From NCBI RefSeq assembly GCF_027066465.1, contig NZ_JAMONU010000181.1:1-6099 (forward strand): a stretch of 6,099 nucleotides of DNA. The letters are read 5' to 3'. The translations under genes and the position numbers were made by a program. Below the pieces are notes generated by a model. That model did not search any database. It was not told the origin of the DNA and was given only the letters and a program-made list of their open reading frames with translations. The DNA is from Thermococcus sp. Its GTDB lineage: Archaea > Methanobacteriota_B > Thermococci > Thermococcales > Thermococcaceae. This document shows positions 1 through 5,535 of the stretch, one piece after another (within the stretch, counting starts at the first letter, position 1; every line of letters starts with the position of its first letter).

Positions 1-750
1 TACCGAGGGCGGAGAACCCTCCCAGGGAACCTTCAGCAGAACCGGCCGGTGAACGGGTGAACCGCCGGAGAGGTCAAAGGTAACGCTTCTCTCGCTCATC
101 TCGCGAACGTCCAGAGAGAAGGAGTCGCCAACCTTCATCGCGGTCCTTATCACGAGATAGGTCCTTTTTCCGGAGGGCTCCTCTTCATGCTTCTCGGCCA
201 GCAGGGCCAGAACTACCACGGCGCCGATTAGGAGGGGGACGAGGAAGGCGAAGGGCAGGAAAGCCCTCGGCGAGCTTCCAAAGGAGCTCCAGCCGAGGAG
301 AACCGCGATGAACATGAAGGCAACGGGTAGCGGGGTGAGGGCTTCGGCGAGGGATTCCACAACGATTCCGTCGTTCGAGGGGTCAGGGCCAGCACTCTCC
401 TCAACCCAACCGAGGATTAGGAGGATTATGAATCCGGTGAACAGGACAACAAAGCCGGTGACGTAGTGACCGAGAACCGCGAAGGGAACTCCGAAAACCG
501 CCTGAATGAGGTAAACGACCAGCGACCACTTGAAGAAGTCGAAAAGCCTTTCATAGGTGAGGGCGAGGACGGCAGCCAGAAGTACTATGGAGACGGAGAG
601 AACCGAACTAGGGATTGAGAAACCAACCGCCCCCTTTAGAGCACTGACGATTGGGGAAACGAGGCCGAAAGCGCTCAGAAACCACGCCATTGGGAGGATT
701 AGGGGGAGCGTGAGTAATTTAACTTGAACCGGCCTCAGCTCAAGGCGCAC
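1..750 (-). CDS. Polytopic membrane protein, last visible gene of the DUF58/DUF4129 operon (3' end outside window)
   Basis: The frame is open for 250 codons from a GTG at 750-748 to the left edge with no stop, so the C-terminus is missing. I chose the GTG because a GGGGGTG ribosome binding site lies 6 bases upstream. It also gives an 11-base overlap with the end of the DUF58 gene, matching the pattern of the other junctions. About six hydrophobic segments are visible, roughly residues 12-33, 48-66, 72-92, 95-115, 140-155 and 164-185. An acidic loop (about 116-137) lies between the fourth and fifth. From about residue 186 the protein becomes charged and then strand-like (KRTYLVIRTAMKVGD onward), suggesting a soluble tail domain that continues past the window. 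I do not recognise a family. Its position in the operon suggests a membrane partner of the DUF58 and DUF4129 proteins; this is inference. Reading frame and start are well supported; function is unknown. Confidence 0.85.
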   Translation of the reverse strand, partial: MRLELRPVQVKLLTLPLILPMAWFLSAFGLVSPIVSALKGAVGFSIPSSVLSVSIVLLAAVLALTYERLFDFFKWSLVVYLIQAVFGVPFAVLGHYVTGFVVLFTGFIILLILGWVEESAGPDPSNDGIVVESLAEALTPLPVAFMFIAVLLGWSSFGSSPRAFLPFAFLVPLLIGAVVVLALLAEKHEEEPSGKRTYLVIRTAMKVGDSFSLDVREMSERSVTFDLSGGSPVHRPVLLKVPWEGSPPSV

Positions 751-1990
751 CGAAGACACCCCCGAGAACCCTCTTCACACCTTTGACGGGAGTTTCCTTC
801 AGCGGGTCCCAGTGGAGGACGGGCGCGCCGACCCTTTTGGAGAGGGACTTCTTATGCAGGGTCGCGAGACCGGAGTGCACCTCCCCGAAGTGGCCGTAGG
901 GGTTGACGTCGACCACGAAAACCGTACAGCCCCAGGCACTCCTCAACCGCTCGACGCCCTCCCTTACCTCGGAGACGTTGTAGGAGGTCAGGTTGGTTAT
1001 GAAGATTGCGAGGTCAACGGCGCCCAGCTTCCTCGACCTCTCGACGGCCAATGAAAAGTCCTCGTTTTCAACGCTTGATGGACCCACCGAAACCGCGGTT
1101 CTCATGAAGGTTGAGAAGGCCTGAACGCCTGTTCTGGGCGTGACGAACCTCCCGGAGCCGACGAAGTAAACCCCTACCCGGAGGTTCGTTCTGAGCAGAG
1201 TGTAAATGAGGGACAGGGAGAGGCTTATAGCGCTCTCGAGGGCGCCCCTGAATATGTCACCGGCGCTCATGCTCGTGGTGGTGTCGATGTAGAGCATAAC
1301 GGTTCCTACTCCCTCCGGCTCGTACTCGTTCACGAGGGCCCTTCCGAGCCTCGCGGTTGCCTTCCAGTTAACCTTTTTGAGCGGGTCGCCGGGCTGGTAC
1401 TCCCTGATTTCGCGGAAGTCGTTGGTCGTGAAGCCCAGCGTGGAGGTGAAAACCGGAACCCGGGGCTTCCTCACGCGGAGCCTGTTGAGGGGTCTGCCGC
1501 GCAGGTTCCCTATTCTCGGCCTCGCCTCGATTCTCACCTCGTCCCCAAAGATTGAGTAGCTGACGCCGAGGACCCCCAGGAAGTCCCTGCCAATCACCTC
1601 GACGGGCGAGAGGGTGTGCAGTCCCCTCTTCATCGGCCTGAGGGTGTACTCGTACTCGACCTCGAGAACCTTTCCCGGTTTTTTCACGAAGACGCGCCTG
1701 TTGTCGCCAATGACTTGGAGACCCGGGGAGGGAACGTCCCCGACGTAGACCATCCCGGCACCCCGCTCGACGCGGAGCTTAACTCTGACCCGGGTTTCCC
1801 TGCCGACCGAGAGGGTCGTGCCCTCGACCCACCGCTCGACGTGGAAGCCGGAGGGAACGTCCGAGAGGTAGGTGTAGGCCAGCAGGGAAGCCGGAATGAG
1901 GCTCACGTACGCTATCCCCAGCACCCCAGTGAAGACCGCGAAGGCGAACGGAAGCAGGGTGAGCGAGACGAGAACCGTGGAGCGTTTCAT
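740..1990 (-). CDS. DUF58 domain protein with von Willebrand A-like fold, membrane anchored
   Basis: This is a 416-residue protein. Two hydrophobic segments at the N-terminus (about 5-22 and 23-42) should anchor it in the membrane. A beta-rich region follows (about 50-160), ending in the RGLHTLSPVEVIGRDFLGVLG-like stretch (122-142) usual before DUF58. The DUF58 signature is clear at residues 191-225: DFREIREYQPGDPLKKVNWKA, then ARLGRALVNEYEPEG. It is followed by a hydrophobic strand and DTTTSM (236-241), a MIDAS-like DxTxS motif of the von Willebrand A fold that may bind a metal ion. The ATG overlaps the stop of the upstream gene (ATGA, 1987-1990), so translation is probably coupled. DUF58 proteins commonly sit beside MoxR AAA+ ATPases and are thought to help in protein or complex assembly, but their biochemical role is not settled. 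Family assignment is firm. The function in this archaeon is unknown. Confidence 0.92.
   Translation of the reverse strand: MKRSTVLVSLTLLPFAFAVFTGVLGIAYVSLIPASLLAYTYLSDVPSGFHVERWVEGTTLSVGRETRVRVKLRVERGAGMVYVGDVPSPGLQVIGDNRRVFVKKPGKVLEVEYEYTLRPMKRGLHTLSPVEVIGRDFLGVLGVSYSIFGDEVRIEARPRIGNLRGRPLNRLRVRKPRVPVFTSTLGFTTNDFREIREYQPGDPLKKVNWKATARLGRALVNEYEPEGVGTVMLYIDTTTSMSAGDIFRGALESAISLSLSLIYTLLRTNLRVGVYFVGSGRFVTPRTGVQAFSTFMRTAVSVGPSSVENEDFSLAVERSRKLGAVDLAIFITNLTSYNVSEVREGVERLRSAWGCTVFVVDVNPYGHFGEVHSGLATLHKKSLSKRVGAPVLHWDPLKETPVKGVKRVLGGVFGAP
757..763 (-). promoter_or_regulatory. Ribosome binding site for the 750-1 gene
   Basis: GGGGGTG on the minus strand, 6 bases before the GTG at 750. It is close to the archaeal consensus GGAGGTG and lies within the last codons of the DUF58 gene. 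It decides the GTG start, because no ATG is available nearby upstream in that frame. Confidence 0.7.
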
Positions 1991-2808
1991 TCCGTCCCCA
2001 CCCCGACGCCAAGGCTCCTGAGCACTCTAAGCAGAATCCTCGCCCTTCTGGCCCTCTCGTCGTTGAGCTTCTTCTCGACCACCCACTGCGGGGTGAGGGG
2101 CGAGAACCTCGGAGGGGAGTACTCGATGATGGGCCTGAGAATCCGCGCAAGCTGGCCGTCGTCGATGCCATCGGGCGCGTTCCTGACGAGGAAGACGACG
2201 AGTGGCGCCTTTTCACCCTTCTCGACGAAGCTGGAGTAAATTCTCCTGATGTCGTGGGCGTAGAGGTCCCTCCTCGTTTCGAGGGTCGGGAGGGGCAGGG
2301 GCTGGATTCTCTCGTCCCTGCCGAGGCGAGTTCCGATGTAGCTCGAGACGAGGTAGGTGAGGTAAACGATTGCCCCGCTCGCGAGGAGGTAGATAACGTA
2401 GCTCAGGGCCCGCGCCGTGTCTGGATACGTGAGGAGGAACGCGAAGAGAAATCCCATCAGCGCAAACGCCAGCAGGTTGCGCTCGACGAAGTCGCTCTCA
2501 TACCTCCTAACGCCGATGTAGGCGAGGGCGTAGAGGAAGCCCACCCAGAACAGCGACACCGCGATGAACGACCTGTACCAGGCTCCGGTTTTGAAGATGA
2601 GCACTCCAGCGCCGAGGAGGGCGAAGCCTAGCCCTCTGACGAGCAAATCCCTGAAGCGCTCCACGCTCCGCGCCAGCGTCAGCAGACCGGCTCCGAAGCC
2701 CATCACCGCTGAAGGAACGATGCTCCTTGTGAGGAACAGGAAGATTAAGCCCCACGTGGCGCTTCCCACGAGCAGGGTCGCGACGATGGAATCTTTCTCA
2801 TTCCCCAT
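1987..2808 (-). CDS. Unrecognised six-helix membrane protein with a cytoplasmic-type tail
   Basis: This is a 273-residue protein starting MGNEKDSIVATLLVG. A TTG at 2841 is possible in the same frame. The ATG at 2808 is preferred because GGGGGTG lies 7 bases before it and because it leaves only an 11-base overlap with the upstream gene. Six hydrophobic segments are visible at about 8-26, 28-47, 55-72, 79-99, 111-128 and 134-157. A soluble C-terminal region of about 110 residues follows. It contains a charged helix-like stretch (TRRDLYAHDIRRIYSSFVEKGEK, about 178-200), a hydrophobic strand (APLVVFLVRN), a DGIDDGQLARILRPI segment and a basic C-terminal helix (about 243-266). I recognise no family. 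Its place between DUF4129 and DUF58 genes, with overlaps on both sides, suggests that it belongs to the same membrane complex. The even number of helices and a positive charge after the last one suggest both termini face the cytoplasm, but this is only a prediction. Confidence 0.88.
   Translation of the reverse strand: MGNEKDSIVATLLVGSATWGLIFLFLTRSIVPSAVMGFGAGLLTLARSVERFRDLLVRGLGFALLGAGVLIFKTGAWYRSFIAVSLFWVGFLYALAYIGVRRYESDFVERNLLAFALMGFLFAFLLTYPDTARALSYVIYLLASGAIVYLTYLVSSYIGTRLGRDERIQPLPLPTLETRRDLYAHDIRRIYSSFVEKGEKAPLVVFLVRNAPDGIDDGQLARILRPIIEYSPPRFSPLTPQWVVEKKLNDERARRARILLRVLRSLGVGVGTE
1999..2004 (-). promoter_or_regulatory. Ribosome binding site for the DUF58 gene
   Basis: GGGGTG on the minus strand, 8 bases before the ATG at 1990. 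It is embedded in the C-terminal codons of the preceding membrane protein gene. It supports the ATG that overlaps that gene's stop codon. Confidence 0.55.
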
Positions 2809-4762
2809 TGCCGAACACCCCCAGCCTCTCCATGGCCTCAACGAACTCCATGAAGTCCCTCTCGCCGAACGGACGCCCGCCGTACTCGGCCAGAACGAAG
2901 GCCTCGGTCACCTTCCGCAGGAGGGTTCTATCGAGGCTCCTCCTCGTGAGCAGATGCTCCAGCTCATAGGGCGTCAGGTTCTCGACTGGAACGCCCTTTG
3001 AAAGTGCAAACGGGAGGAAGTGCCTTGAATAGGCCTCGATTACGGCCTCCCTCGGGGGAAGGCACAGGAACTCGAACTCCGCGCCCCCGGCCGAGAGGAC
3101 GTGCCTCCCCGGGGTTACTTCGATTTGAAACTCCCGGCCGAAGCCGAGCGGATTCCCGTCGAGGAAGGCCTCGACCTCGTCGCTCAGCAGGAACCTCACG
3201 CGCTCCCCCGGCAGGAAAACCCTTCTCGCAGGCTCGAGAATTCTCACGGGCTTCTTCAGGGACGTTTCATTGTGGAGCGATTCAAAGGTCCGCTTCCTGC
3301 GGAGGTAGAGAACACCGCCGAGCGCCCCGACGCCGGCGCCGATTGTCATGAGCACGAGCCTCCCCGGAACGCGGAAGGTTTTCTTCTCCGGGAGCTCAAC
3401 CCGCGTCGCCGTCGAGTTAGTACCGGCCTCAACGTTCCGTTTAACCTCAATGGTCTCGTTTAAGGGTGTGTAGTATCTGCTACCGGGGTAGTAAACCCTC
3501 ACCTCGCTCACGTTTCCGGTCAGGGGAAGGTAAGCGTAGCCCTCATCACCGGTCCTCAGGCGGAAGGTCTCGTTGCCAACAACTACCGTTATGGTGGCGT
3601 TTGGCAGGGAAACGTTGCCCCAGTGCAGGTAAACCCTGAGGGTTCCGTTTGCCGGTTTGACGCTGACCTCGGGCTTCCTCCTTATGAAAACGACAGGGTC
3701 GCTGTTCGAGGGGTAGGCGAGGTAGCCCCTGTAGTGGGCCACCACGTGGTACTCCCCCGGAGGCTCGTTCGAGGGAACGTAAGCGGTGAGGTTGAAGACG
3801 CCGTCGTGCAGGCGGACTATCCCGACAACCACCCCCGTGGAGTTCTTCGTCCTGTTGAGGGTCACCGTAACGAGCCCGTCGCGCACCGGCGAGCCGTTCG
3901 TGTATCTGACCTCACCCCAGACCCGCATCGTCAGCCTTCCGTTCCCGCTGAGTTCGGAGGGGGAGCCGAGTATCCTCACGACGGGCCTGTCGAGGAGGGC
4001 AACCCACATGAGAAGAGCCACAGTGCCGGTGTCGTTGCCGGCGGTTATGAAAACCGGGTAGTAGCCGGGCGTGTAGTTCTTCCCGAGCGGGGGAATCGAG
4101 AGGGTGTAAACCAGCGCCGAGCCGTTTCCGGAAACGTTTTCTATTCTCACCGGAAGGCCCGAATAAACTGTTATGTTGCCGGTAAAGTTCGTGGTGACCG
4201 TGAAGCTGACCGACGAGTTGTAGGTCATCAGAACAAGCGGTCTGGACGTTCTCAGGCTGTACACTGGCCTGCCTGCTACTCCGCCGATGGGAACGGGGCC
4301 CGCGGGAGTGCTGACGAGGAGCAAATAATATGTGCCGTTGAACCACGCAATCATGCGGAAGTCGGAGGGGAGGTTCCATTTAATCAGCGGAACGCTTCTG
4401 GCTGGGGTTTTAACGCACACGAGCATCGGGTCCTTCGGCAGTATCGCCACGGGACACTTCACGTGAACGTCTGATTCGCGGAAGCTGAAGTTCGAGGTCG
4501 GGGGTCTGTAACCCAGCCCCTCCTCGGGGGAACCCCTTCCAATCACCGTGTCCCCGAAGGTCGTCATATAGCCGGAACCCGAATGCGCGCTCCGGTTTCC
4601 GGTGTCCCCACCCCTCAGGGTCTCGGAAAGGGAGGTAATGATATTTTTAGTTCTGTTTCCGCCAGCTCCGGAGGGGGAAGACATGTAGCCGAGGGTCAGT
4701 GTTGACAGGAACACCAGCAGGAGCAACAGCAGGGCCAGATTCTCTCTCCTCCCCCGAACCAT
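2798..4762 (-). CDS. Sequon-rich surface protein with Ig-like repeats, one membrane helix and a C-terminal DUF4129-type domain
   Basis: This is a 654-residue protein. Residues 1-7 are basic and 8-26 form a leucine-rich signal peptide or anchor. Residues 27-465 are a Thr/Ser/Asn-rich ectodomain with 21 N-X-S/T sequons, including N36, N142, N196, N243, N324 and N449. Cys103 and Cys116 could form a disulfide. Two Ig-like or transthyretin-like beta modules are visible at about 271-360 and 362-440, each ending in a Y...Y-P strand. A single membrane helix spans about 468-487 and is followed by LRRKR, which places the rest in the cytoplasm. That part has a small beta module (about 505-568) and then a helical region (571-650) with the DUF4129 pattern: PREAVIEAYSR, LTPYELEHLL, and a final LRKVTEAFVLAEYGGRPF. 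Many DUF4129 proteins also carry a transglutaminase domain; no Cys-His-Asp transglutaminase motif is visible here. The ATG is preceded by an in-frame TAG, which fixes the start. It is the first gene of the operon. The DUF4129 call is by pattern recall; substrate and function are unknown. Confidence 0.88.
   Translation of the reverse strand: MVRGRRENLALLLLLLVFLSTLTLGYMSSPSGAGGNRTKNIITSLSETLRGGDTGNRSAHSGSGYMTTFGDTVIGRGSPEEGLGYRPPTSNFSFRESDVHVKCPVAILPKDPMLVCVKTPARSVPLIKWNLPSDFRMIAWFNGTYYLLLVSTPAGPVPIGGVAGRPVYSLRTSRPLVLMTYNSSVSFTVTTNFTGNITVYSGLPVRIENVSGNGSALVYTLSIPPLGKNYTPGYYPVFITAGNDTGTVALLMWVALLDRPVVRILGSPSELSGNGRLTMRVWGEVRYTNGSPVRDGLVTVTLNRTKNSTGVVVGIVRLHDGVFNLTAYVPSNEPPGEYHVVAHYRGYLAYPSNSDPVVFIRRKPEVSVKPANGTLRVYLHWGNVSLPNATITVVVGNETFRLRTGDEGYAYLPLTGNVSEVRVYYPGSRYYTPLNETIEVKRNVEAGTNSTATRVELPEKKTFRVPGRLVLMTIGAGVGALGGVLYLRRKRTFESLHNETSLKKPVRILEPARRVFLPGERVRFLLSDEVEAFLDGNPLGFGREFQIEVTPGRHVLSAGGAEFEFLCLPPREAVIEAYSRHFLPFALSKGVPVENLTPYELEHLLTRRSLDRTLLRKVTEAFVLAEYGGRPFGERDFMEFVEAMERLGVFGNGE
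2816..2822 (-). promoter_or_regulatory. Ribosome binding site deciding the ATG at 2808
   Basis: GGGGGTG on the minus strand, 7 bases before the ATG at 2808, inside the final codons of the DUF4129 gene. It is the same heptamer as the one before the 750-1 gene. It favours this ATG over the in-frame TTG at 2841. Confidence 0.7.
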
Positions 4763-4768
4763 GCCCTA

Positions 4769-4775
4769 CACATCC
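4769..4775 (-). promoter_or_regulatory. Degenerate ribosome binding site of the DUF4129 gene
   Basis: GGATGTG on the minus strand, 6 bases before the ATG at 4762. It has one mismatch to GGAGGTG. It overlaps no other gene. Confidence 0.45.
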
Positions 4776-4818
4776 GCATGATTAAGTTATTACCATAGGG
4801 ATTTGAAAGCGAATGACG

Positions 4819-4827
4819 TTTTTAAAA
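4819..4827. promoter_or_regulatory. TATA-like box in the divergent intergenic region
   Basis: TTTTTAAAA contains the perfect 8-base palindrome TTTTAAAA (4820-4827), so it could be read on either strand. On the plus strand it follows a purine-rich stretch (GCGAATGACG) that could act as a BRE. It would then place a trmO transcript start near 4850, with a leader of about 29 bases. On the minus strand it would start the membrane operon near 4796, with a leader of about 34 bases. The distances follow the usual archaeal TATA-to-start spacing of about 26 bases. Which strand uses it is not settled by the sequence. Confidence 0.45.
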
Positions 4828-4839
4828 GTTGCCCCCGGG

Positions 4840-4847
4840 TTTATAAG
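4840..4847 (+). promoter_or_regulatory. Second candidate TATA box for trmO
   Basis: TTTATAAG is closer to the Thermococcales TATA consensus than the box at 4819. It lacks an A-rich BRE, being preceded by CCCCCGGG. It would place the transcript start near 4869, leaving a leader of only about 10 bases that just contains the second GGTGA. Confidence 0.4.
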
Positions 4848-4860
4848 GAAGCCCGCCAAC

Positions 4861-4874
4861 CGGTGAGCGGTGAG
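4861..4874 (+). repeat. Tandem 7-base repeat duplicating the trmO ribosome binding site
   Basis: CGGTGAG occurs twice head to tail (4861-4867 and 4868-4874). Each copy contains GGTGA. The second GGTGA (4869-4873) is 5 bases before the ATG at 4879, which is good spacing. The first is only 3 bases before an alternative GTG at 4870. The second copy is therefore the likely working site, and it supports the ATG start. Confidence 0.6.
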
Positions 4875-4878
4875 GACG

Positions 4879-5535
4879 ATGAACTTCGAACCCTTCAAAA
4901 TAACCCCCGTCGGCTTCGTGAGGAAAAGTGAGGAAACGCACATCGAAATCCTGCCCGAGTTCTGGGAGGCAACGGAGGGCCTCAGGGAAGGCGACTGGGT
5001 CAAGCTCGTCCTCTGGTTCCACGAGAGCGACACGCCCGCAAGGAGAAGAATCCTCAAGGTGCACCCCTACGGGAACCCGAAGAACCCGCTCACCGGCGTT
5101 TTTGCCACGCGCTCGCCCTACAGGCCGAATCCGATAGCTCTCTACACCGTCAGAATTCACCGCATCGAGGAGGGCAGGCTCTACATAGATGAGATTGACG
5201 CCCTCGACGGAACGCCGGTGGTGGACATCAAGATTTTCGTCGAGCGCTACGACTGCCCCAAGGAGGTGCCGATAGAGGAGCGGGAGGCCGAGATAAGGGC
5301 CGGTAGAATGATTGGAGAGGTGAACATAATCCCGAGGAAAGCCGAGCATTTAGACGAGCTTGAGGAGGTCTCGCCGGAGGAATACGACGCGCTGATACTC
5401 GAAATCGGCCCGAAGACGACGACGCTGACGGCTAAAGAACTCGTCGAGCTCATCGATGCCCTCAATGAGGTCTACGAGAGCCTGCCGGTGGAGATAAGGG
5501 ACAAACTCAGAACACGTGAAGCGCGCTCGCCTTGA
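4879..5535 (+). CDS. trmO: tRNA (N6-threonylcarbamoyladenosine(37)-N6)-methyltransferase TrmO
   Basis: TrmO (older name TsaA/YaeB/VirR family) uses S-adenosylmethionine to methylate t6A at position 37 of certain tRNAs, giving m6t6A beside the anticodon. The protein has 218 residues from the ATG at 4879. A GTG at 4870 would add three residues but has poorer ribosome binding site spacing. Family signatures are complete: PVGFVRK at the N-terminus (10-16), DWVKLVLWFHE (39-49), the cofactor-loop motif GVFATRSPYRPNPIAL (73-88), and IDALDGTPVVDIK (106-118) followed by ERYD. These belong to the small beta-barrel core, which ends at about residue 130-155. A helical, acidic tail (about 155-218) follows; archaeal members are often longer than the barrel alone. 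The gene is divergent from the membrane operon and converges on wtpC with a 29-base overlap of coding regions. Methylation activity is inferred from the family; the exact tRNA target in archaea is not shown by the sequence. Confidence 0.93.
   Translation: MNFEPFKITPVGFVRKSEETHIEILPEFWEATEGLREGDWVKLVLWFHESDTPARRRILKVHPYGNPKNPLTGVFATRSPYRPNPIALYTVRIHRIEEGRLYIDEIDALDGTPVVDIKIFVERYDCPKEVPIEEREAEIRAGRMIGEVNIIPRKAEHLDELEEVSPEEYDALILEIGPKTTTLTAKELVELIDALNEVYESLPVEIRDKLRTREARSP

Noticed and set aside
1616..2239. Plus-strand open frame of 207 codons across the DUF58 and membrane protein genes
   Set aside because: It is antisense to two well-supported genes, spans their junction and shows no recognisable domain.
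2809..2841. Longer form of the six-helix protein starting at TTG 2841
   Set aside because: TTG is a rare start and the added residues are not hydrophobic or conserved-looking. The ATG at 2808 has a good ribosome binding site 7 bases upstream.
3623..4474. Plus-strand open frame of 283 codons inside the DUF4129 gene
   Set aside because: It lies wholly antisense to a gene with clear signal peptide, sequons and membrane helix. Its composition (Arg, Val, Glu, His rich, no motif) is what the antisense of GC-rich coding DNA gives.
4822..5349. Minus-strand open frame of 175 codons antisense to trmO
   Set aside because: It overlaps the conserved TrmO motifs, shows no family features and would cover the divergent promoter region.
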